Positions 7,102 through 8,645 of a stretch of DNA of 8,645 bases are shown here, piece after piece; position 1 is the first letter of the stretch; each line of letters begins with the position of its first letter. The notes beneath the pieces were generated by a model. The model was not told the DNA's origin and ran no database searches. It saw only the letters and a program-made list of their open reading frames with translations. Location of the stretch: NCBI GenBank assembly GCA_016784825.1, contig JADHTT010000024.1, positions 1 to 8,645 on the forward strand. The letters are read 5' to 3'. The translations under genes were made by a program, and so were the position numbers. The DNA is from Campylobacterales bacterium. GTDB lineage: Bacteria > Campylobacterota > Campylobacteria > Campylobacterales > Arcobacteraceae.

Positions 7102-8049
7102 CTAACTTAATGGTAATAGTTGTGGGATTTTTAACCACACATCTTTTGCCATATAAAGTCCAATTAATGCAGCAATTGCTGCAACTTTTAAAATTGTTGT
7201 ATTTTCTTTTTTAATTACTGAAGTTGATAATAGGAATGGTAAGATATATCCTATTGTCATTGCTGTCCAGAATTGTCCAAAATACTCACCACCTGAATGT
7301 ACAAATTCTAATGTAGCTTCTGCTTCTGCTGCTTTAAATGAGAAGAAATACTCACCCATATACATACCAAAACTTGCTGCAACACTAATTGCTAATACAA
7401 ATGCCAAATCTCTTCTAATAGACGCCGACCAAGAATCTGAGAAGAATATTAATGCTGATGCACCAGCCATAAATGCAGCTAACATCATTTGCATCATCTC
7501 TGTTGGCGCTTGCCATAACTCTCTTGCTGAAGACTCTGCCATAATGATTGCCGTATAAAGTGTAACAGGAATTGCTAAGAATACAACAAATGGGAAAACT
7601 TTTTCATATAGAGAACTATTTGCACGAGCAACTTTACCAATTGCACAATGTCTTCTAAAGTCAGGGAATGCATCCATAACTCCAATTAACATCATAACTG
7701 TAATTAGACCAGTAAATAGTGATGCCATCCATGCACCAACTGTAATAGCACTAGTCCAATGTGGATGTAAGAAAATATTAATCATTCTATACGGTTGGTG
7801 CAGATCGATTAATGTAAATAATAAGAATATATTTAAAGCCACAAATGATACTGTAGGTACAATCCATCTTAATGATGGCATATCTTCTTTTTTATGTCTA
7901 TATAATAAATAAGCACCTACAAGTACAACACCTGTACCAATACTTTTTGCCCACATATTAACCGTAATAATCCATCCCCAGATAATACCTGGTAATGCTA
8001 CATCTAATGTTACCACTGCTTGTGTAGCAGCTACTGAATGCTCAACCAT
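7102..8049 (-). CDS. NrfD/PsrC-family membrane quinone-interacting (C) subunit
   Basis: Integral membrane anchor of 315 aa that exchanges electrons between menaquinone and the periplasmic Fe-S subunit. Eight hydrophobic helices are visible at about residues 28-50, 62-83, 99-124, 150-171, 184-204, 214-236, 255-277 and 286-306, the same count as PsrC of polysulfide reductase. The GIIWGW segment before helix 1, and LIDLHQPYR leading into HPHWTSAITVGAW at helix 3, are typical of the NrfD family. There is no haem-binding CxxCH. The start ATG at 8049 overlaps the stop codon of the Fe-S subunit gene by one base and has a strong AAGGAGG Shine-Dalgarno. It ends 12 bp before the catalytic gene, so all three are one transcript. 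Whether the complex reduces or oxidises quinone cannot be told from the sequence. Confidence 0.93.
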   Translation of the reverse strand: MVEHSVAATQAVVTLDVALPGIIWGWIITVNMWAKSIGTGVVLVGAYLLYRHKKEDMPSLRWIVPTVSFVALNIFLLFTLIDLHQPYRMINIFLHPHWTSAITVGAWMASLFTGLITVMMLIGVMDAFPDFRRHCAIGKVARANSSLYEKVFPFVVFLAIPVTLYTAIIMAESSARELWQAPTEMMQMMLAAFMAGASALIFFSDSWSASIRRDLAFVLAISVAASFGMYMGEYFFSFKAAEAEATLEFVHSGGEYFGQFWTAMTIGYILPFLLSTSVIKKENTTILKVAAIAALIGLYMAKDVWLKIPQLLPLS

Positions 8050-8645
8050 TAGTGTCCTCCTTCTTCATCATGTGATGTAAATGGTGCCATAAATCTATCT
8101 ATAATTCCATGGTTTGGTTCACCTACATGTTTAAGATGTGTTATATTATTAAATAAACTATACCCTTCAATTCTTTGGTGAGCTAAAGGATTTAATGTTT
8201 GATTACCTCCACCTACATAGAAATGTTTAGGTTCAGTACCTTTTTCTGGTTTTCTAACCTGTACTCCACCATTATTTTGGTGATGTGCAATATAATCAGA
8301 GATATGACTCTTAGGATCATCAAGATCACCAAAGATATTTGCTTCAACCGGACATGCTGTAACACATGCAGGCATCATACCACCTTCAACTCTATGCGCA
8401 CAATAAGTACATTTATCAGCTGTATTTGTTTCTGGATCCATATAGATTGCACCATATGGACAAGCCATCATACAACCAGCACAACCAATACATCTTTCAT
8501 TATCAATATTTACAATACCATTATCTAAATAATGTAGTGCACTTACTGGACAAATTCTTTCACATGGAGCATTCTCCCAGTGATTACATCTTAATGGCGT
8601 AAAGTTTCTTGTAGTTGTTGGGAAAGTACCAACATCTAAATATTT
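8049..8645 (-). CDS. Molybdoenzyme Fe-S electron-transfer (B) subunit, NrfC/PsrB/TtrB type, 5'-truncated by window edge
   Basis: The visible 198 residues are the C-terminal part of a four-cluster ferredoxin that wires the catalytic subunit to the membrane subunit. The frame is open to the window edge, so the ATG at 8471 is internal and about 60 N-terminal residues, including the first cysteine motif, lie outside. Counting from the first visible codon, motif II is C20-x2-W23-x4-C28-x3-C32-P, motif III C52-x2-C55-x2-C58-x3-C62-P and motif IV C79-x2-C82-x11-C94-x3-C98-P. Motifs III and IV are canonical, whereas motif II has Trp where the second Cys is expected. The tail GDLDDPKS and VRKPEKGTEPKHFYV is a signature I associate with Fe-S partners of large NrfD-linked molybdoenzymes. 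It probably travels to the periplasm bound to the Tat-targeted A subunit. The stop overlaps the membrane-subunit start (TAATG). Confidence 0.93.
   Translation of the reverse strand, partial: KYLDVGTFPTTTRNFTPLRCNHWENAPCERICPVSALHYLDNGIVNIDNERCIGCAGCMMACPYGAIYMDPETNTADKCTYCAHRVEGGMMPACVTACPVEANIFGDLDDPKSHISDYIAHHQNNGGVQVRKPEKGTEPKHFYVGGGNQTLNPLAHQRIEGYSLFNNITHLKHVGEPNHGIIDRFMAPFTSHDEEGGH

Noticed and set aside
8049..8471. A short 140-aa ferredoxin starting at ATG 8471
   Set aside because: The same frame continues without a stop to the window edge and encodes two further cysteine motifs, so the ATG is internal to a longer subunit.
8199..8602. Two overlapping plus-strand open frames (8199-8528 and 8366-8602)
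   Set aside because: Both are antisense to the Fe-S subunit gene; the translations are Thr/Ile/His/Tyr-rich shadow sequence without protein-like features.

Overview
The window is uniformly AT-rich and densely coded. Its proteins look like those of Campylobacterota (the former Epsilonproteobacteria). The class Ia NrdB at the left edge has the wording typical of that phylum (for example [11 protein letters not shown] near its first visible residues and a YSKGS..FDDF tail). An Arcobacter-like or Sulfurimonas-like host is my best guess, from memory of these families and not from a search.

Layout. The left edge (1-889, + strand) holds the C-terminal ~295 residues of the ribonucleotide reductase small subunit, cut by the window start. 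Everything else is on the minus strand, converging on nrdB with only 36 bp between. Read in the direction of transcription (right to left) it contains: a [Fe-S] electron-transfer subunit, cut by the right edge; an eight-helix NrfD/PsrC-type membrane subunit; and a very large (1102 aa) Tat-exported molybdopterin catalytic subunit. A hairpin in a 142-bp spacer follows. Then come a TorD-family chaperone, a 378-aa multi-cluster ferredoxin with a zinc ribbon, a 156-aa protein that looks like a degenerate shikimate-dehydrogenase substrate-binding domain, and a 152-aa helical protein I do not recognise.

How the genes fit together. The first three genes form a periplasm-facing, quinone-linked molybdoenzyme of the DMSO-reductase superfamily. 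The catalytic A subunit and the Fe-S B subunit would sit outside, anchored by the NrfD-type C subunit that exchanges electrons with the quinone pool. The order B-C-A matches ttrBCA (tetrathionate) and srdBCA (selenate) rather than psrABC/phsABC, but the substrate cannot be read from the sequence. The next two genes look like a maturation module: TorD chaperones fold molybdoenzymes before Tat export, and the ferredoxin has an internal NapF-like RRxFLK element. Three junctions (B/C, torD/ferredoxin, ferredoxin/156 aa) overlap by one base as TAATG, so translation is probably coupled.

Most worth a second look: the composite ferredoxin, the AroE-N-like protein that has lost its catalytic residues, the unknown 152-aa protein, and a Cys-to-Trp replacement in a cluster-binding motif of the B subunit. 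Together they suggest an uncharacterised molybdoenzyme with its own unusual accessory set.
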